Assembly: GCF_016734905.1 (NCBI RefSeq)
Contig: NZ_JAERPO010000001.1
Coordinates: 1 to 64,000 of the forward strand
DNA: 64,000 nt
Direction: 5' to 3'
DNA from: Sphingopyxis jiangsuensis
GTDB taxonomy: Bacteria; Pseudomonadota; Alphaproteobacteria; Sphingomonadales; Sphingomonadaceae
The position numbers were made by a program, and so were the translations under genes. Shown here one piece after another: positions 34,796-44,575 of this stretch (the stretch's first letter is position 1; every line of letters begins with the position of its first letter). Below the pieces are notes generated by a model. It did not search any database, was not told where the DNA came from, and worked only from the letters and a program-made list of their open reading frames with translations.

Positions 34796-35251
34796 TTAGG
34801 CGGAAAGCGCCCCCTTCACCCACCCACTCGCCTTGCTCATGTCGAGTTCGCTGCCGTGGCGTTCCTTGACCGTCGCCATCACGCGGCCCATGTCCTTGAG
34901 GCCGCTTGCGCCCAGTTCGGCGATGATGGCGCGGATCGCAGCGGTCGCTTCTTCTTCGCTCAGTTGTGCGGGCAGGAATTCCTCGATCACGACAACTTCC
35001 GCCGCCTCGATGTCGGCGAGTTCCTGGCGGCCGCCCTGTTCGTACATCGCAATCGATTCGCGGCGTTGCTTGACCATTTTCTGAAGGACGTCGGTGACGA
35101 GCACATCGTCGTCTGCGGGTGCGGTACCGGTGCGAAGCTCGATGTCGCGGTCCTTGATCTTGGCCAGCATCAGGCGGATGGTGCCGAGCCGCGCCTTGTC
35201 GCCGGCCTTCATTGCGGCGACCTGCGCAGCCTTAAGAGCATCACGAATCAT
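34796..35251 (-). CDS. GatB/YqeY-domain protein
   Basis: A 151-residue cytosolic protein of the YqeY family. It resembles the tRNA-binding tail domain of GatB (the amidotransferase B subunit). Typical segments are MIRDALKAAQVAAMKAGDKARLGTIRLMLA (the N-terminal helices), IEEFLPAQLSEEE and ASGLKDMGRVMATVKERHG. Its exact role is not established; a link to tRNA-dependent amidation has been proposed for the family. It commonly lies between carA (divergent) and dnaG in alphaproteobacteria, as here. Confidence 0.93.
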   Translation of the reverse strand: MIRDALKAAQVAAMKAGDKARLGTIRLMLAKIKDRDIELRTGTAPADDDVLVTDVLQKMVKQRRESIAMYEQGGRQELADIEAAEVVVIEEFLPAQLSEEEATAAIRAIIAELGASGLKDMGRVMATVKERHGSELDMSKASGWVKGALSA

Positions 35252-35383
35252 TGCGTGTCCCCAGCTTTTCTCATTTCGGAAAGGAGCACCTTTAGCGGCA
35301 AGATTCCAAATCCGATAGCTTGTGAATCACTTTTTTGCCGCCTAATTGGTCGGCCGTTTAGCCCCCCGACCGGAGCATGTTAA

Positions 35384-36655
35384 ATGGCACCAGCCAATCC
35401 CTCTGCCGCGCCCAAAAGCCAGCCTTCCGGCGCCACCGGCGTTCTTGTCCTTGCCAATGGCACGATCCTGTGGGGCGTGGGTTATGGCGCTGTGGGTGCC
35501 GGTGTGGGCGAAATCTGCTTCAACACGTCGATGACCGGCTATCAGGAAATCCTGACCGACCCGAGCTATGCCGGGCAGATCATCACCTTTACCTTTCCGC
35601 ACATCGGCAATGTCGGCGCGAACCCCGAGGATATGGAACGCGGCGTGCACGGCGCACTTGGCTGCATCACGCGCGAGCTGCCGACGGCGCCCAGCAATTT
35701 CCGCAGCTTCCAGACGCTGCCCGATTGGATGGCCGAACAGGGCGTAATCGGGCTTGCGGGTATCGACACGCGCGCTCTGACGCGCCGCATCCGCGAAGCG
35801 GGCGCGCCCAACGGCGTGATCGCGCACAGCCCCGAGGGCAAGTTCGACATCGACGAGCTGTTGGCGATGGCGCGCGGCTGGGCCGGGCTGGAGGGCATGG
35901 ACCTGGCGAAAGGCGTCAGCCGCACCGACACCGGCGAATGGACCGGCGGCGTTTGGGCTCTCGGCAAGGGTTACCAAATCCCGTTCGCATCGAGCGAAGT
36001 CGAGATGCCCATCGACGGCGCACGACCTCACGGTGTCTCGACTTCGCTCGACACGAACGGAAATGGGGCGACGGCTCAAGTCCGCCCCCATGTCGTCGCG
36101 ATCGACTATGGCGCGAAGGACAATATCTTCCGCAATCTCGTGAAGGCTGGCGCGCGCGTCACCGTGGTGCCCGCGACCGCGACCCTCGACGAAGTGCTGG
36201 CGCTGGAGCCCGCGGGCGTGTTCCTGTCGAACGGCCCCGGCGATCCAGCGGCGACGGGCGATTATGCGGTGCCGGTGATCAAGGGGCTGCTCGAACGCAA
36301 CGTCCCGATCTTCGGCATCTGTCTGGGCCACCAGCTGCTCGCGCTCGCGGCGGGGGCAAGGACGGTGAAGATGCATCAGGGCCACCGCGGCGCGAACCAT
36401 CCGGTGCAGCGCGTCGGCGGCGATTTTGCGGACGGCGTGGTCGAGATCACGAGCATGAACCACGGCTTCGCGGTCGACGCCGCGACGCTGCCCGCGGGCG
36501 TGGTCGAAACGCACAAGAGCCTGTTCGACGGATCGAACTGCGGCATCGCGATTACGGGCAAGAACGCGTTCAGCGTGCAATATCACCCCGAGGCGAGCCC
36601 GGGGCCGCAGGACAGCTTTTACCTGTTCGAGAAGTTTGTTGGTGGGTTAAAGTGA
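35384..36655 (+). CDS. carA: Carbamoyl-phosphate synthase small subunit
   Basis: A 423-residue glutamine amidotransferase subunit; E. coli CarA has 382. It supplies ammonia to CarB for arginine and pyrimidine synthesis. The N-terminal domain includes GEICFNTSMTGYQEILTDPS. The class I GATase domain has the catalytic Cys313 in FGICLGHQLLA, and the HPEASPGP ending carries the catalytic His and Glu. Between them, at about residues 200-226, a stretch encoded by an in-frame palindromic repeat interrupts the usual linker. The active-site residues are intact, so it is probably functional. The stop overlaps the next gene's GTG start (GTGA). Confidence 0.97.
   Translation: MAPANPSAAPKSQPSGATGVLVLANGTILWGVGYGAVGAGVGEICFNTSMTGYQEILTDPSYAGQIITFTFPHIGNVGANPEDMERGVHGALGCITRELPTAPSNFRSFQTLPDWMAEQGVIGLAGIDTRALTRRIREAGAPNGVIAHSPEGKFDIDELLAMARGWAGLEGMDLAKGVSRTDTGEWTGGVWALGKGYQIPFASSEVEMPIDGARPHGVSTSLDTNGNGATAQVRPHVVAIDYGAKDNIFRNLVKAGARVTVVPATATLDEVLALEPAGVFLSNGPGDPAATGDYAVPVIKGLLERNVPIFGICLGHQLLALAAGARTVKMHQGHRGANHPVQRVGGDFADGVVEITSMNHGFAVDAATLPAGVVETHKSLFDGSNCGIAITGKNAFSVQYHPEASPGPQDSFYLFEKFVGGLK
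35981..36060. repeat. Palindromic repeat inserted in frame in carA
   Basis: The left arm (35981-36009) and the right arm (36032-36060) are inverted copies that match at 25 of 29 positions, with 22 bases between. Both share TCGAGCGAAGTCGAGA (or its complement). The unit keeps the carA frame open and adds about 27 residues between the two CarA domains. Confidence 0.85.
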
Positions 36656-37014
36656 GTTCGCAGATTCCTTCTCCTGATCAGTGGGATGAGGTTTGGGCAG
36701 CAGATCTCGATGTTCTGCGCAATTTGCGCGAGAATGGTGATCTGCCGGACGTCCCGCGCGAGGTCGATGTTTCCTTTCGCGGTCCGATGGACGCGCTCCG
36801 GCGGCTCCAAGCGGCGTGTGAGAATTTCGGCTTTACCGTGCAGGAGTTCATCGAGGCCGACGAGGAGGGCGAGCCTTGGTTGTTTTTGGTCCGAACGCAA
36901 ACGACCGACGATGATGCGATGCGTGACCTGACGATGACCTATTTGCAGATTGAAGACAGTTTCGGCGTCGAGTGCGACGGTTGGGGCTGCGTGGCACAAA
37001 CGGAAAAAAAATAA
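36652..37014 (+). CDS. RraB-like protein (ribonuclease E inhibitor family)
   Basis: A 120-residue acidic protein from GTG 36652, whose codon overlaps the carA stop. Its pattern ([28 protein letters not shown] at residues 16-42, then FTVQEFIE and LFLVRTQT) fits the RraB family. In E. coli RraB binds RNase E and slows RNA decay. The stop TAA overlaps the carB ATG by one base (TAATG), so it is translated between carA and carB as part of one operon. That location is unusual; whether it controls RNase E is inferred from the family only. Confidence 0.8.
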   Translation: MSSQIPSPDQWDEVWAADLDVLRNLRENGDLPDVPREVDVSFRGPMDALRRLQAACENFGFTVQEFIEADEEGEPWLFLVRTQTTDDDAMRDLTMTYLQIEDSFGVECDGWGCVAQTEKK

Positions 37015-40000
37015 TGCCCAAAAGAACCGACATCCAATCCATCCTCGTCATCGGCGCCGGCCCGATCGTTATCGGTCAGGCGTGCGAGTTCGACTATTCG
37101 GGGACGCAGGCGATCAAGGCGCTCAAGGAGGAGGGCTATCGCATCGTCCTCGTCAACTCCAACCCGGCGACGATCATGACCGATCCCGAGCTCGCCGACG
37201 CGACCTATGTCGAGCCGATCACGCCCGAGATCGTCGCCAAGATCATCGAAAAGGAACGCCCCGACGCCGTGCTGCCGACGATGGGCGGGCAAACCGCGCT
37301 CAACACCGCGCTCGCCTTGTTCAACGACGGGACGCTGGAAAAATATGGCGTCGAGATGATCGGCGCCGATGCCGAGGCGATCGACAAGGCCGAAGACCGG
37401 ATCAAGTTCCGCGACGCGATGGACAAGATCGGCCTCGAAAGCGCGCGCTCGGGCATTGCGCATACGCTCGACGAGGCGTTCGCGGTGCTCGAACGCACCG
37501 GCCTGCCGTCGATCATCCGCCCCAGCTTTACCATGGGCGGCACCGGCGGCGGCATCGCGTATAACCGCGAGGAGTTCGAACATATCGTCCGCGGCGGCCT
37601 GATCGCGTCGCCGACCACCGAAGTCCTGATCGAGGAATCGCTCCTCGGCTGGAAAGAATATGAGATGGAGGTGGTGCGCGACCGCAAGGACAATTGCATC
37701 ATCATCTGTTCGATCGAAAATGTCGATCCGATGGGCGTGCATACCGGCGACAGCATCACCGTCGCCCCCGCGCTGACGCTGACCGACAAGGAATATCAGA
37801 TCATGCGCAACGCGAGCATCGCGGTGCTGCGTGAAATTGGCGTCGAAACCGGCGGGTCGAACGTCCAGTTCGCGGTCAATCCCAAGGACGGCCGCCTGAT
37901 TGTGATCGAGATGAACCCGCGCGTGTCGCGTTCGTCGGCGCTCGCGTCGAAGGCGACCGGTTTCCCCATCGCCAAGGTCGCGGCGAAGCTTGCCGTCGGC
38001 TATACGCTCGACGAGATCATGAACGACATCACCGGCGTCACCCCGGCGTCGTTCGAGCCGACGATCGACTATGTCGTCACCAAGATCCCGCGTTTTGCCT
38101 TTGAAAAGTTCAAGGGGTCGGAACCGTTGCTGTCGACCGCGATGAAGTCGGTGGGCGAGGTGATGGCCATCGGTCGCACCATTCATGAATCGATGCAGAA
38201 GGCGCTGCGCGGGCTGGAGACCGGCCTGTCGGGCTTCAATTTCGTCGACCGGCTGAAGGGCGCGAGCCACGAGCAGCTTCGTAACGAACTGGCGCGCCGC
38301 ACCCCCGACCGGCTGCTCATCGCCGCGCAGGCGATCCGCGAGGGGCTGCCGCTTGAGGAGATCAACCGCGTCGCAGGCTATGACATGTGGTTCCTGCAGC
38401 GGATCGAGGAAATCGTCGCGGCCGAGAGCGACGTGTGCCGCAACGGCCTGCCGCGCGATGCCGCGGGACTGCGGAAGCTGAAGGCGATGGGCTTTTCGGA
38501 CAAGCGCCTTGCCTATCTGGCGCTCCAGTCGGCGAACCTCCAGCCGGGCACGCGCCGCTCGACTGCGCGCGGCACCGGGCTGATCCACGAGGCGGTCAAG
38601 GCGATGACGGGCGGCGTCACTGAAAAGGAAGTGCGCGCGCTGCGTCACAAGCTCGGCGTGCGGCCGGTGTTCAAGACGATCGACACCTGCGCCGCCGAAT
38701 TTGCGGCGCAGACGCCCTATCTTTACTCGACCTATGAAGCGCCGACCTTTGGCGAGCCCGAGTGCGAGGCGAGCCCCAGCGAGCGCAAGAAGGTCGTCAT
38801 CCTCGGCGGCGGACCGAACCGTATCGGGCAGGGGATCGAGTTCGACTATTGTTGCTGCCACGCCTGTTTCGCGCTCGAGGACGCCGGGTTCGAGACGATC
38901 ATGGTCAACTGCAACCCCGAAACGGTATCGACCGACTATGACACGTCGGACCGCCTCTATTTCGAGCCGCTGACGGCAGAGGATGTGCTCGAAATCCTGC
39001 ACGTCGAAATGTCGAAGGGGACGCTGGCGGGCGTGATCGTCCAGTTCGGCGGCCAGACGCCATTGAAGCTTGCGCAGGCGCTGTCGGACGCGGGCATCCC
39101 GATCCTCGGCACCTCGCCCGACGCGATCGACCTCGCCGAAGACCGCGAGCGGTTCGCCGCGCTCGTCCACAAGCTCGGCCTCAAGCAGCCCGACAACGGC
39201 ATCGCACGCAGCCGCGAAGAGGCGGTCGCGGTCGCGTCGCGGATCGGATATCCGGTGCTGACCCGTCCCAGCTATGTCCTTGGCGGGCGCGCAATGGAGA
39301 TCGTTGACGACCAGGCGCAGCTCGAAAATTATATCGAGACGGCAGTGCAGGTGTCGGGGGACTCTCCCGTCCTGATCGACCAATATCTGCGCGACGCGAT
39401 CGAGGTCGACGTCGACGCGATCTGTGACGGGACCGATGTCGTGGTCGCGGGCGTGCTCCAGCATATCGAGGAAGCCGGGGTCCATTCGGGCGACAGCGCC
39501 TGCTCGATCCCGCCGTATAGCCTGTCGCCCACGATCATTGCCGAAATCGAGCGCCAGACCGAATTGCTCGCACGCGCGCTCGAGGTGCGCGGGCTGATGA
39601 ACATCCAGTTCGCGATCAAGGACGACGAAGTCTTCCTGATCGAGGTCAACCCGCGCGCGAGCCGCACCGTGCCGTTCGTCGCAAAGGCGGTAGGTTCGCC
39701 GATCGCCAAGATCGCGGCGCGCGTGATGGCGGGCGAAAAGCTCGCCGACCTGCCAAAGATCAATCGCGATATCGACCACGTCGCGGTCAAGGAGGCGGTC
39801 TTCCCCTTCGCGCGCTTCCCTGGCACCGATCCCGTCTTGTCGCCCGAGATGAAGTCCACCGGCGAAGTCATGGGAATCGATAGCGATTTCAATACCGCCT
39901 TCGCCAAGGCACAGCTCGGCGCGGGCGACCGCCTGCCGACCGAGGGACGCCTGTTCGTGTCGGTGAAGGACAGCGACAAGCCGCGCATCGTCGCGCCCGT

Positions 40001-40334
40001 CCGCCAGCTCGCCGAATGGGGGTGGCAGGTGATCGCGACCGGCGGCACCGCCGATTATCTTGCCGAACAGGGGGTCGCCGTCGAGCGGGTGAACAAGGTT
40101 GCCGAAGGGCGGCCGCACATTGTCGACCGCATCAAGGATGGCGATGTGCAGCTGATCTTCAACACCACCGAGGGGTGGCAGAGCTTGCAGGATTCGCAGT
40201 CGATCCGCGCTTCGGCGCTCGGCGCCGACATCGCCTATTACACGACCGCCGCGGCAAGCCATGCGGCGACCGAGGCGATCGGGGCGCTGCGTGCACGCTC
40301 TCTTGAAGTAAAGCCGCTTCAAGACTATTATTGA
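37014..40334 (+). CDS. carB: Carbamoyl-phosphate synthase large subunit
   Basis: A 1106-residue enzyme that makes carbamoyl phosphate from bicarbonate, ammonia and two ATP. Two homologous ATP-grasp halves are visible: the first opens with [20 protein letters not shown] and has [12 protein letters not shown]; the second opens with [17 protein letters not shown] and has [12 protein letters not shown]. The C-terminal MGS-type allosteric domain includes [21 protein letters not shown] chose ATG 37014 ([11 protein letters not shown]), which fits the conserved N-terminus. It is translationally coupled to the RraB-like gene. Confidence 0.98.
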   Translation: MPKRTDIQSILVIGAGPIVIGQACEFDYSGTQAIKALKEEGYRIVLVNSNPATIMTDPELADATYVEPITPEIVAKIIEKERPDAVLPTMGGQTALNTALALFNDGTLEKYGVEMIGADAEAIDKAEDRIKFRDAMDKIGLESARSGIAHTLDEAFAVLERTGLPSIIRPSFTMGGTGGGIAYNREEFEHIVRGGLIASPTTEVLIEESLLGWKEYEMEVVRDRKDNCIIICSIENVDPMGVHTGDSITVAPALTLTDKEYQIMRNASIAVLREIGVETGGSNVQFAVNPKDGRLIVIEMNPRVSRSSALASKATGFPIAKVAAKLAVGYTLDEIMNDITGVTPASFEPTIDYVVTKIPRFAFEKFKGSEPLLSTAMKSVGEVMAIGRTIHESMQKALRGLETGLSGFNFVDRLKGASHEQLRNELARRTPDRLLIAAQAIREGLPLEEINRVAGYDMWFLQRIEEIVAAESDVCRNGLPRDAAGLRKLKAMGFSDKRLAYLALQSANLQPGTRRSTARGTGLIHEAVKAMTGGVTEKEVRALRHKLGVRPVFKTIDTCAAEFAAQTPYLYSTYEAPTFGEPECEASPSERKKVVILGGGPNRIGQGIEFDYCCCHACFALEDAGFETIMVNCNPETVSTDYDTSDRLYFEPLTAEDVLEILHVEMSKGTLAGVIVQFGGQTPLKLAQALSDAGIPILGTSPDAIDLAEDRERFAALVHKLGLKQPDNGIARSREEAVAVASRIGYPVLTRPSYVLGGRAMEIVDDQAQLENYIETAVQVSGDSPVLIDQYLRDAIEVDVDAICDGTDVVVAGVLQHIEEAGVHSGDSACSIPPYSLSPTIIAEIERQTELLARALEVRGLMNIQFAIKDDEVFLIEVNPRASRTVPFVAKAVGSPIAKIAARVMAGEKLADLPKINRDIDHVAVKEAVFPFARFPGTDPVLSPEMKSTGEVMGIDSDFNTAFAKAQLGAGDRLPTEGRLFVSVKDSDKPRIVAPVRQLAEWGWQVIATGGTADYLAEQGVAVERVNKVAEGRPHIVDRIKDGDVQLIFNTTEGWQSLQDSQSIRASALGADIAYYTTAAASHAATEAIGALRARSLEVKPLQDYY

Positions 40335-40380
40335 GGAACCGCTTCACCCCCCGACATCGACGGATACAGCGGCTCAGCCG

Positions 40381-40400
40381 CCCGGCGCTTCGCCGCCGGG
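40381..40400 (+). terminator. Hairpin between carB and greA
   Basis: CCCGGCG and CGCCGGG form a 7-bp stem with a 6-base loop (CTTCGC), 47 bases after the carB stop. No T tract follows, so it may be a weak terminator or only an mRNA-stabilising structure. Confidence 0.4.
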
Positions 40401-40430
40401 ACGGGATATTTGACGAAGGACGAGATGATA

Positions 40431-40907
40431 ATGGCAAGCGTTGAAAAGGTGCCGATGCTGGCGGAAGGCTATGAGAAACTGAGCGCGCAACTCGCCGCCC
40501 TCAAAGCCGAGCGACCGCTGATCGTCGACGCGATCGAAGAAGCGCGCGCGCACGGCGATCTTTCGGAAAATGCCGAATATCATGCCGCGAAGGAGCGCCA
40601 GGGTCAGGTCGAAGCCACGATCGGCGACCTCGAGGACAAGCTGTCGCGCGCGCAGGTCATCGATCCCTCGACGCTATCGGGCGACCGCATCGTGTTCGGA
40701 GCGACCGTCACCCTGTCGGACGAAGACGACAAGCCGGTCAAATACCAGATCGTCGGACAGGCCGAGGCCGACGCCAAAGTTGGCAAGATCAGCTATAATT
40801 CGCCGCTCGGCCGCGCGCTGATCGGCCGCCGCGTCGACGACGAGATCGAAGTTACGGTCCCGTCGGGCGACAAATATTATCTGGTGACCAAGATCGAATT
40901 CCTCTGA
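40431..40907 (+). CDS. greA: Transcription elongation factor GreA
   Basis: A 158-residue factor that stimulates RNA polymerase to cleave backtracked transcripts. The N-terminal coiled coil starts [20 protein letters not shown], and the acidic tip is in [17 protein letters not shown]. The C-terminal FKBP-like domain includes [20 protein letters not shown] and [13 protein letters not shown] 40431 ([10 protein letters not shown]) fits the standard length; ATG 40425 and an earlier frame start exist. AAGGA lies 10 bases upstream. Confidence 0.97.
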   Translation: MASVEKVPMLAEGYEKLSAQLAALKAERPLIVDAIEEARAHGDLSENAEYHAAKERQGQVEATIGDLEDKLSRAQVIDPSTLSGDRIVFGATVTLSDEDDKPVKYQIVGQAEADAKVGKISYNSPLGRALIGRRVDDEIEVTVPSGDKYYLVTKIEFL

Positions 40908-40920
40908 TCGGCCGCGCGGG

Positions 40921-41556
40921 ATGAGGCCGCAGGATACGCCGCTGGTCACGGGCTATGCGCTCGCCTGCACGGTGCTGTTCATCCTGCTGTCGATTACCGG
41001 CCTGCAGATCGAGGCCATCGTCCGCGCGGGATTCGTTCCCGCGCGGTCGGGCAGCGAACTGATCCTGCCGCCGGGGACGATGGTACCCTTTGCGTTGACG
41101 CCGCTCACATCGGCCTTCCTGCACGGCGGGGTGCTGCATCTCGTCTTCAATATGGTCGTATTGCTGTTCGTCGGCCGCCAGCTCGAGGCGCCGCTGGGGA
41201 GCAAGGCGATGGCTGTGCTGATCCTCGTCGGCGCCTATGCGGGTGCGGCAGCGCAATGGTTGTCGGAGCCCGCTTCGGCGGTGCCGATGATTGGTGCAAG
41301 CGGCGCAATCTCTGCGCTGATCGCGGTGTTCGCACTGCTGTTCAGCCGCAGCCAGGCGCCCGCGATAGGGCCGATTCCCAGCCATTGGGTGCGCGCATTG
41401 TGGCTCGCTGCGGCGTGGATCGGGCTGCAATTGCTGCTGGGCTTTGCAGGCAGCAGTGGATTCGGCGCGGTGGCGATCTGGGCGCATGTCGGTGGATTTC
41501 TCGCAGGTCTTCTGCTGGCACGACCGCTGCTGCGCTGGCGTTTCGGCGGACGGTAG
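40921..41556 (+). CDS. Rhomboid-family intramembrane serine protease
   Basis: A 211-residue protein with about six membrane helices. It carries the rhomboid features: HGGVLHLVFNMVVLL (HxxxN-type segment in helix 2), GASGAISAL (catalytic Ser in GASG, helix 4) and WAHVGGFLAGLLL (catalytic His, helix 6). It should cleave transmembrane substrates in the inner membrane. It begins 13 bases after greA. The hairpin AAGCAG-TCAT-CTGCTT at 41592-41607 follows and may end the transcript. Confidence 0.9.
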   Translation: MRPQDTPLVTGYALACTVLFILLSITGLQIEAIVRAGFVPARSGSELILPPGTMVPFALTPLTSAFLHGGVLHLVFNMVVLLFVGRQLEAPLGSKAMAVLILVGAYAGAAAQWLSEPASAVPMIGASGAISALIAVFALLFSRSQAPAIGPIPSHWVRALWLAAAWIGLQLLLGFAGSSGFGAVAIWAHVGGFLAGLLLARPLLRWRFGGR

Positions 41557-41591
41557 GCCATCACGTCGCTGCCAACGGCGGTTTGAGGTGA

Positions 41592-41607
41592 AAGCAGTCA
41601 TCTGCTT
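41592..41607 (+). terminator. Small hairpin downstream of rhomboid gene
   Basis: AAGCAG and CTGCTT form a perfect 6-bp stem with the loop TCAT, 36 bases after the rhomboid stop. The following sequence is ATTCG, so the T tract is poor. Confidence 0.4.
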
Positions 41608-41659
41608 ATTCGCGGGGATGACGATCAAATAAGGCACGACCTTCGGTCGAAGAGAGTCA

Positions 41660-42202
41660 TCAAGCCAGTAACCCTCCCGCAAGCAACATCGCGACGCGCA
41701 CGTCGATGCCGCAGCCTTCGGCGCGTTTTGCCGCGACAAAGTCGGCGATGCCGCTCAGAGGGACTCGGTGGACGATGATATCCTCGCTATCGACTCCGCC
41801 GCCTTCGCCAACCCTCGTGAGGCCGCGCGCGACAAGCAACGTGAAACTCTCGCTCACCATGCCGGGCGAGGAATAGAATTCGCCGACGGTCTGCCATTCG
41901 GCGGCGCGGTAGCCGGTCTCCTCTTCCAACTCGCGCGCAGCTGCGGTCTCGGGCGCCTCGCCTGCGGTATCGTCGCCAACGAGCCCGGCGGGCAGTTCGA
42001 GGCAATATCGGCCGAGCGGGACGCGATATTGTTCGACGAGCAGGACGTGGCGCCCGTCGTCCGCATCGTCGATGGCAAGGATGACCGCCGCATGGATGCC
42101 GCGCGCGCGTGCCACATACTCCCAATTGCCCTGCTGCCTGACGGTGATGAAGCGGCCCTCCCACCGCGCCTCGACGGGGGTGCCGGGGGCAGGGCGGGTC
42201 AT
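41660..42202 (-). CDS. Nudix hydrolase, ADP-ribose pyrophosphatase-like
   Basis: A 180-residue Nudix protein. The Nudix box is complete in the stretch starting at [20 protein letters not shown], with REL..EETG. The segment [20 protein letters not shown] upstream is typical of ADP-ribose/GDP-mannose pyrophosphatases. It likely hydrolyses a nucleoside diphosphate sugar such as ADP-ribose in the cytoplasm. It lies 4 bases downstream of the second TPM gene and is probably the last gene of the LemA/TPM operon. Confidence 0.9.
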   Translation of the reverse strand: MTRPAPGTPVEARWEGRFITVRQQGNWEYVARARGIHAAVILAIDDADDGRHVLLVEQYRVPLGRYCLELPAGLVGDDTAGEAPETAAARELEEETGYRAAEWQTVGEFYSSPGMVSESFTLLVARGLTRVGEGGGVDSEDIIVHRVPLSGIADFVAAKRAEGCGIDVRVAMLLAGGLLA

Positions 42203-42206
42203 TGGG

Positions 42207-42896
42207 TCAAATCTCGATCAGCCGGTCGCAAAGCTCGTTGGGGTTGTTGTCGCTCTTGGGAAAATGTTCAGCGAGGACGACGCCCATCTGCCTGACCGCT
42301 TCGGCCATGCCTTCGCCCGGCTGGCCGGCGCGGATACGCTCGATCAGCGCGGCCATGGCCTCTCCCCACACCTCGGGCGCGACCTTGGCCGCAATCGCTT
42401 CGTCGGCGACAATGTCGGCGCGATGCTCCTTCAGGCTGACGTAGAGCACGACGCCCGTGCGCCCGACGGTCTTCGCCTCGGTCCCGACCTTGAACAGGTC
42501 GATCGCGCGCGCGCGGGCGCGCCCCGCCTTGATCGCGTGCGGCGTGAGCGCAAGGCGCAGCGGCCGCCACAGCAGTATGATCCAGATGCCGATCCATTTG
42601 AGCGCGCCAAAGGCCAGCACGATGCCGAGCCACTGGTTTGCGGTCGGCTCGGCGCCCCAGCCTCCGGTCAGCGTCTGGTACAATCCCTGATAACAAGCCG
42701 GAAACAACGCCACGAGCGACATGGCAACAAAGGCGCCGACGCTTGCCCAGACGAGCGCCACATCGTCATAACCGTCCGACTGCGCGGCAATGATCGTGAC
42801 GATCTCGCCGTCAGTGCCGCGCTCGGCGTCGGCGACCGCGTCGGTAACAATACGGTGGTCGGCCTCGCTGACGTGGCTGATTTTTCTGAGTGCCAT
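42207..42896 (-). CDS. TPM-domain membrane protein
   Basis: A 229-residue protein. The N-terminal part ([20 protein letters not shown]) and the later [20 protein letters not shown] form a TPM (TLP18.3/Psb32/MOLO-1) domain. Two membrane segments interrupt it ([17 protein letters not shown] and [20 protein letters not shown]). It resembles the second TPM protein usually found beside YgcG-like TPM proteins and LemA. Function is unknown; the family has been tied to envelope and photosystem repair. It starts 12 bases after the upstream TPM gene. Confidence 0.85.
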   Translation of the reverse strand: MALRKISHVSEADHRIVTDAVADAERGTDGEIVTIIAAQSDGYDDVALVWASVGAFVAMSLVALFPACYQGLYQTLTGGWGAEPTANQWLGIVLAFGALKWIGIWIILLWRPLRLALTPHAIKAGRARARAIDLFKVGTEAKTVGRTGVVLYVSLKEHRADIVADEAIAAKVAPEVWGEAMAALIERIRAGQPGEGMAEAVRQMGVVLAEHFPKSDNNPNELCDRLIEI

Positions 42897-42908
42897 TGGC
42901 TCGCCCTC

Positions 42909-43844
42909 CTACCAGCCGCCCGACGCGCCGCCGCCGCCGAAGCTCCCGCCACCGCCCGAAAATCCACCGAAGCCGCCGCCACCGCCGCCCCAGCTCGATC
43001 CGCCACCGCCCCATGACGAACCGCCACCGCTGCCCCAGTCGCTGCCCCAGATGATGATGGGCGCGCCGCCCCACGGGCGATTCCGGCGATGCCGCCTGCC
43101 GCGTCGCCCAAAGGCGCCCACCATAGGCAGGATGAAGAAAAATATGACGATGAAGGCAACGAAGAACAGCCCGCCGATATTGCCGTCGTCGGCGCGGTCG
43201 CGTTCCTGCGCCTCAACCTCGGCGATGCGCGCCGCGGCCTCCTCGGGCGGAAGCTGGATCTGCTCGGCGATTGCGTCGACCCCCGCCTGAATTCCGCCAG
43301 GATAATCGTCGGCCTTGAAGCGTGGCGTCACGACGTCACGAATGATGCGCCCCGACAGCGCGTCGGTCAGGACCGGTTCGAGCCCATAGCCAACCGCGAT
43401 GTGCATACGCCGCTCGTTCGGCGCGATCAGAAAGACGACGCCGTCGTCTTTCTCGGCATCGCCGATCCCCCATTCGCGGCCGAGCCGATAGCCATAGTCG
43501 GCGACATCATGGCCCTCGAGGTCGTTGACCGTGGCGACGACGAGCTGGCGACCGGTCGTTTCGAACAATTGCGTGAGCTGGGCGTTGAGGGCGGCTTCCT
43601 TGTCAGCCGGGATGATATCCGCCTGATCCACCACGGGTTCGGTCGCGCGTTGGGGAAAGGTCTGGGCAGTGGCGGGAGCCGAGACAATAACGCCAAATGT
43701 GACAATCCCCGACAGGAGTTGCCAGATTTTACTCCGAAAAATGCCGCTCGCGCTGAGCCTGTCGAAGCACCGTTCTTCGCTCTTCTCGCTTGGAGGCTCG
43801 GAACGGCCCTTCGACAAGCTCAGGGCGAACGTAAAATGGGGCAT
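42909..43844 (-). CDS. YgcG-like secreted TPM-domain protein with glycine-rich tail
   Basis: A 311-residue protein. Residues about 40-60 are a signal peptide core (WQLLSGIVTFGVIVSAPATA). A TPM domain follows (VVDQADIIPADKEAALNAQL to AEQIQLPP). One membrane helix (LFFVAFIVIFFFILPMVGAF) and a Gly/Ser/Trp-rich tail complete the YgcG layout. The first 34 residues after the start are encoded largely by a palindromic repeat, so the signal peptide has an unusually long front end. ATG 43844 is only 11 bases after the LemA stop with an AGG before it, which supports this start. It is probably an envelope protein. Confidence 0.85.
   Translation of the reverse strand: MPHFTFALSLSKGRSEPPSEKSEERCFDRLSASGIFRSKIWQLLSGIVTFGVIVSAPATAQTFPQRATEPVVDQADIIPADKEAALNAQLTQLFETTGRQLVVATVNDLEGHDVADYGYRLGREWGIGDAEKDDGVVFLIAPNERRMHIAVGYGLEPVLTDALSGRIIRDVVTPRFKADDYPGGIQAGVDAIAEQIQLPPEEAAARIAEVEAQERDRADDGNIGGLFFVAFIVIFFFILPMVGAFGRRGRRHRRNRPWGGAPIIIWGSDWGSGGGSSWGGGGSSWGGGGGGFGGFSGGGGSFGGGGASGGW
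43745..43831. repeat. Palindromic repeat in the 5' coding end of the YgcG-like gene
   Basis: Two inverted arms, 43745-43775 and 43801-43831, match at 26 of 31 positions around a 25-base centre. The arms contain CTGAGC.TGTCGAAG, a core I know from dispersed repeats in proteobacteria. The element keeps the reading frame and lies directly after the start codon region. Confidence 0.85.
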
Positions 43845-43855
43845 ATCCTGTTGCC

Positions 43856-44452
43856 CTAGCTTCCGAAATCGACCTTGGGGGCCTGTTCGGCGTTCGGATT
43901 CACGGCCTTGTAAGGCGTCATCGGGTCGGCGCCGTGAACGATCTTGGCGCCGATGATGTCGGGGAAGGTGCGGATCGTGGTGTTATAATCCTGAACGGCC
44001 GCATTATAGTCCTGGATCGAGATATTGATCCGGTTCTCGGTGCCTTCGAGCTGCGTCATCAGATCGGCGAAGCGTTGCTGGCTCTTGAGGTCGGGATAAC
44101 GCTCGACTGTGACGAGCAGGCGGCCGAGCGCACTCGACACATTGCCCTGCGCCTGTTGGAACGCCTGCACCTTCGCCGGATCTTCGAGGTCGTTGGTGCT
44201 GAGCTTGACCTGCGTTGCCGATGCGCGCGCCTGGATGACGCCTTCCAGTGTTGATTGCTCGATCTGCGCCGCACCCTTGGCGGTTTCGACAAGATTGGTG
44301 ATCAGGTCGGCGCGCCGCTGATAGGCGGCCTCGACATTCGCCCACTTCGCCTTCGCGGCTTCTTCCTTGGTTGGCACGCTGTTGATGCCGCAGGCCGACA
44401 GGCTCATCGCGGCGGCGGGCAGGATCAGCCAGCGGGCGGAACGAATGGTCAT
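43856..44452 (-). CDS. LemA-family lipoprotein
   Basis: A 198-residue protein from ATG 44452 (MTIRSARWLIL). A GGAGGGAG ribosome-binding site lies upstream. The lipobox is LSAC, so it is probably a lipoprotein. The rest is a LemA four-helix fold: WANVEAAYQRRADLITNLVE, ENRINISIQDYNAAVQDYN, FPDIIGAK. The function of LemA is unknown; linkage with TPM proteins is conserved. It is the first gene of the operon LemA-TPM-TPM-Nudix. The frame continues upstream to 44491, but the lipobox spacing favours 44452. Confidence 0.9.
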   Translation of the reverse strand: MTIRSARWLILPAAAMSLSACGINSVPTKEEAAKAKWANVEAAYQRRADLITNLVETAKGAAQIEQSTLEGVIQARASATQVKLSTNDLEDPAKVQAFQQAQGNVSSALGRLLVTVERYPDLKSQQRFADLMTQLEGTENRINISIQDYNAAVQDYNTTIRTFPDIIGAKIVHGADPMTPYKAVNPNAEQAPKVDFGS

Positions 44453-44575
44453 GGTCGTAAATCTCCCTCCGGCGGCGTTTTGCCGCAACAATACAGATAA
44501 TAGGAAGCCGCTTGCCTTTGTGCAATCGCCGCGCCACGCTCAACGCTGCGAAACATGGAAAAGGGGAATGCCAAC

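Noticed and set aside
36939..40322. A 1127-codon open frame antisense to carB
   Set aside because: It mirrors carB codon structure in a high-GC genome and shows no family motif; carB on the other strand is unambiguous.
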